From a bacterium M00.F.Ca.ET.205.01.1.1 (GTDB lineage: Bacteria > Pseudomonadota > Alphaproteobacteria > Rhizobiales > Rhizobiaceae), in contig SRUQ01000010.1 in assembly GCA_004791255.1 (NCBI GenBank), positions 62,001 through 126,000 of the forward strand: DNA of 64,000 bases. The letters run 5' to 3'. The notes beneath the pieces are model-generated. The model did no database searches. It had not been told where the DNA came from and saw only the letters and a program-made list of their open reading frames with translations. Below, in pieces: positions 62,642-64,000 of this stretch. The translations under genes were made by a program, and so were the position numbers. Within the stretch, counting starts at the first letter, position 1; the number at the start of each line of letters is the position of its first letter.

Positions 62642-63343
62642 TTATGTCCTGACGAACGTCAGATAGGCCGGCCGCCTGCCTTCGCGAATGGCTTTTGCCT
62701 CGTAGCGGGTGCCCGGCCAGCCTTCATAGGGACGATGCCAGTCGGCGGCCTCCGAGGCCTGCCATGCAAAAGCGCCATGCGCTCGGCAGTTGAGCAGCGT
62801 CCAGTTCACATAGGTGTCTATGTCGGATGCGAAGCGGAATCGGCCGCCGCTCTTCAGCACGCGCGCGAATCGCCCGAGATTGAGCTGACTGACGAAGCGG
62901 CGTTTCCAATGCTTCTTCTTCGGCCAGGGATCGGGATAGAGCAGGTCGATGCCGTCTAGCGAGGCTTGCGGCAGCCAGTCGAGCAGCTGGGTGGCGTCGT
63001 CGTCCTGGACCCGCAGATTGGCGAGCGGCCTTTGCCGCACCGCGTTCATCATCTTGGCCATGCCGTTGACGAACGGCTCGACGCCGATAAAGCCCGTCGT
63101 GGGCGCCTCGATGGCGCGATGCAGCAGGTGTTCGCCGCCACCAAAGCCGATTTCAAGGCGAACAGCCGAAACGTCGGCTTCGAACAAAGTGCGCAAATCC
63201 GGAGGCGCTTCAGCCGCCAGATCGAGCCGATAGGTGCCGAGGCCGCTTTCCAGCGCCGCCGCCTGCTGTGGGCGGACGGGCTTGCCGCGCCGGCGGCCGA
63301 AGAAAGCTTCGGTCGCGCGGCTTGGCCTGTCATCGGGACTCAT
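62642..63343 (-). CDS. trmB: tRNA (guanine-N7-)-methyltransferase TrmB
   Basis: 233 residues from ATG 63343; a GTG at 63370 immediately after the metK stop is the alternative. It has the SAM motif LEIGFGGGEHLLHRA (about 62-76), EPFVNGMAKMM, the catalytic DLLYPDPWPKKKHWKRRFV (about 130-148) and the closing GTRYEAKAIREGRRPAYL. It makes m7G46 in tRNA variable loops. It is co-directional with metK, directly downstream. Confidence 0.95.
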   Translation of the reverse strand: MSPDDRPSRATEAFFGRRRGKPVRPQQAAALESGLGTYRLDLAAEAPPDLRTLFEADVSAVRLEIGFGGGEHLLHRAIEAPTTGFIGVEPFVNGMAKMMNAVRQRPLANLRVQDDDATQLLDWLPQASLDGIDLLYPDPWPKKKHWKRRFVSQLNLGRFARVLKSGGRFRFASDIDTYVNWTLLNCRAHGAFAWQASEAADWHRPYEGWPGTRYEAKAIREGRRPAYLTFVRT

Positions 63344-63370
63344 CTGCCGGTGCGGATCCTGCCGTGGCAC

Positions 63371-64000
63371 TCAGGCCGCGACAGCATCCTTGAGCGCCTT
63401 GGCGAGATCGGTCTTCTCCCAGGAGAAAGACCCGTCGCGGCCGGCCTTGCGGCCGAAATGGCCGTAGGACGACGTCTTGGCGTAGATCGGCTTGTTGAGG
63501 TCGAGATGGCGGCGGATGCCTGACGGCGACAGGTCCATCACGCTGCGCAGCGCATCCTCGAGCTTTGCCTCGTCAACCTTGCCGGTGCCGTGCAGGTCGA
63601 CATAGATCGACAAAGGCTGGGCGACGCCGATGGCGTAGGAAAGCTGGATGGTGCAGCGGTCGGCGAGCTTGGCCGCCACCACGTTCTTGGCCAGGTAGCG
63701 TGCCGCATAGGCGGCCGAACGATCGACCTTGGTGGTGTCCTTACCCGAGAAGGCGCCGCCGCCATGCGGTGCCGCGCCGCCATAGGTGTCGACGATGATC
63801 TTGCGGCCAGTCAGGCCGGCGTCGCCATCGGGTCCGCCAATGACGAACTTGCCGGTCGGGTTGATGTACCACATACAGTCGTCGGCGATCTTCAGTTCGC
63901 CCAGGGCTTCACGAATATAGGGTTCGACGACCTTGCGGACCTTTTTCGAATCCCAGCTTGCCTCGAGATGCTGGGTCGACAGCACGATCTGCGTCGCCTC
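63371..64000 (-). CDS. metK: S-adenosylmethionine synthetase, C-terminal part (5' end outside window)
   Basis: The last 209 codons are visible; the frame is open to the window edge. It has the ATP/phosphate motif GGAAPHGGGAFSGKD (a signature of MetK P-loop), the INPTGKFVIGGPDGDAGLTGRKIIVDTYGG region in pieces, and DRSAAYAARYLAKNVVAA. It makes S-adenosylmethionine, the methyl donor used by TrmB encoded next. Any SAM riboswitch would lie outside the window. Confidence 0.95.
   Translation of the reverse strand, partial: EATQIVLSTQHLEASWDSKKVRKVVEPYIREALGELKIADDCMWYINPTGKFVIGGPDGDAGLTGRKIIVDTYGGAAPHGGGAFSGKDTTKVDRSAAYAARYLAKNVVAAKLADRCTIQLSYAIGVAQPLSIYVDLHGTGKVDEAKLEDALRSVMDLSPSGIRRHLDLNKPIYAKTSSYGHFGRKAGRDGSFSWEKTDLAKALKDAVAA

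Overview
The window is about 64 kb of a GC-rich chromosome from an alphaproteobacterium of the Rhizobiales, most probably Mesorhizobium or a close relative. This rests on protein content and gene order (irr-fabA-fabB-fabI; mutM-enoyl-CoA hydratase-rpsT-dnaA-dnaN-recF; rimP-nusA-ylxR-infB-rbfA-truB) and on short palindromic intergenic repeats of the kind common in that group. It is core chromosome, not a mobile island. I saw no transposase, integrase, rRNA, tRNA or CRISPR array.

Layout. (1) 1-6651: the end of a large PodJ-like polar/cell-envelope protein, a TauE/SafE-type anion exporter coupled to a TIGR02186 membrane protein, and a YegD-like Hsp70. (2) 6734-6922: a nested palindromic repeat. 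(3) 6985-12751: a LysR regulator divergent from a three-gene molybdoenzyme operon that I read as soeABC, a cytoplasm-facing membrane-bound sulfite dehydrogenase. With the exporter upstream this forms a possible sulfite-handling neighbourhood. (4) 12865-19727: a lower-GC SEL1 protein, the ligase-associated nuclease/helicase pair (pdeM plus Lhr-like helicase), an NlpC/P60 peptidase, a MarR regulator and an M17 aminopeptidase. (5) 19857-32058: a nearly complete tad/cpa locus for Flp-type tight-adherence pili: tadD, tadC, tadB, cpaF, cpaE, cpaD, cpaC, cpaB, cpaA, a 58-residue Flp pilin, a stand-alone secretin N-domain protein and two TadE/G pseudopilins. Four CtrA-like boxes precede its transcription units. 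(6) 32065-42839: an orphan PhnD-type binding protein, deoB, mutM, enoyl-CoA hydratase, rpsT, dnaA, dnaN, recF, a 56-bp direct repeat, a MoeB/ThiF-family enzyme and a GNAT acetyltransferase. (7) 42865-50961: a D-2-hydroxyacid dehydrogenase, an SH3 protein, a DUF4260 membrane protein, irr, fabA-fabB-fabI for unsaturated fatty acid synthesis, a GGDEF/EAL protein with a degenerate cyclase motif, and an RsmC-like methyltransferase. (8) 51032-62123: the transcription/translation supercluster rimP-nusA-ylxR-infB-rbfA-truB, then corA, then rpsO-pnp, all on the minus strand. (9) 62424-64000: a 54-residue small ORF, trmB and the 3' part of metK.

Regulatory signals readable from sequence include sigma-70-type promoters for rpsT, irr and rimP, and an intrinsic terminator between the rimP promoter and the rimP start that should act as an attenuator. 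Others are a bidirectional terminator between tadD and tadC, terminators after pnp, rpsT and the pilin gene, an rpsO/pnp intercistronic hairpin, and DnaA-box-like sites around dnaA.

The most interesting signals are the soeABC/TauE/TIGR02186 neighbourhood, the CtrA-like boxes of the tad locus, the rimP attenuator, the nested palindrome at 6734-6922 and the GGDEF protein with an altered signature. None is certainly a new system. The TauE-TIGR02186 pair is the best candidate for undescribed function.
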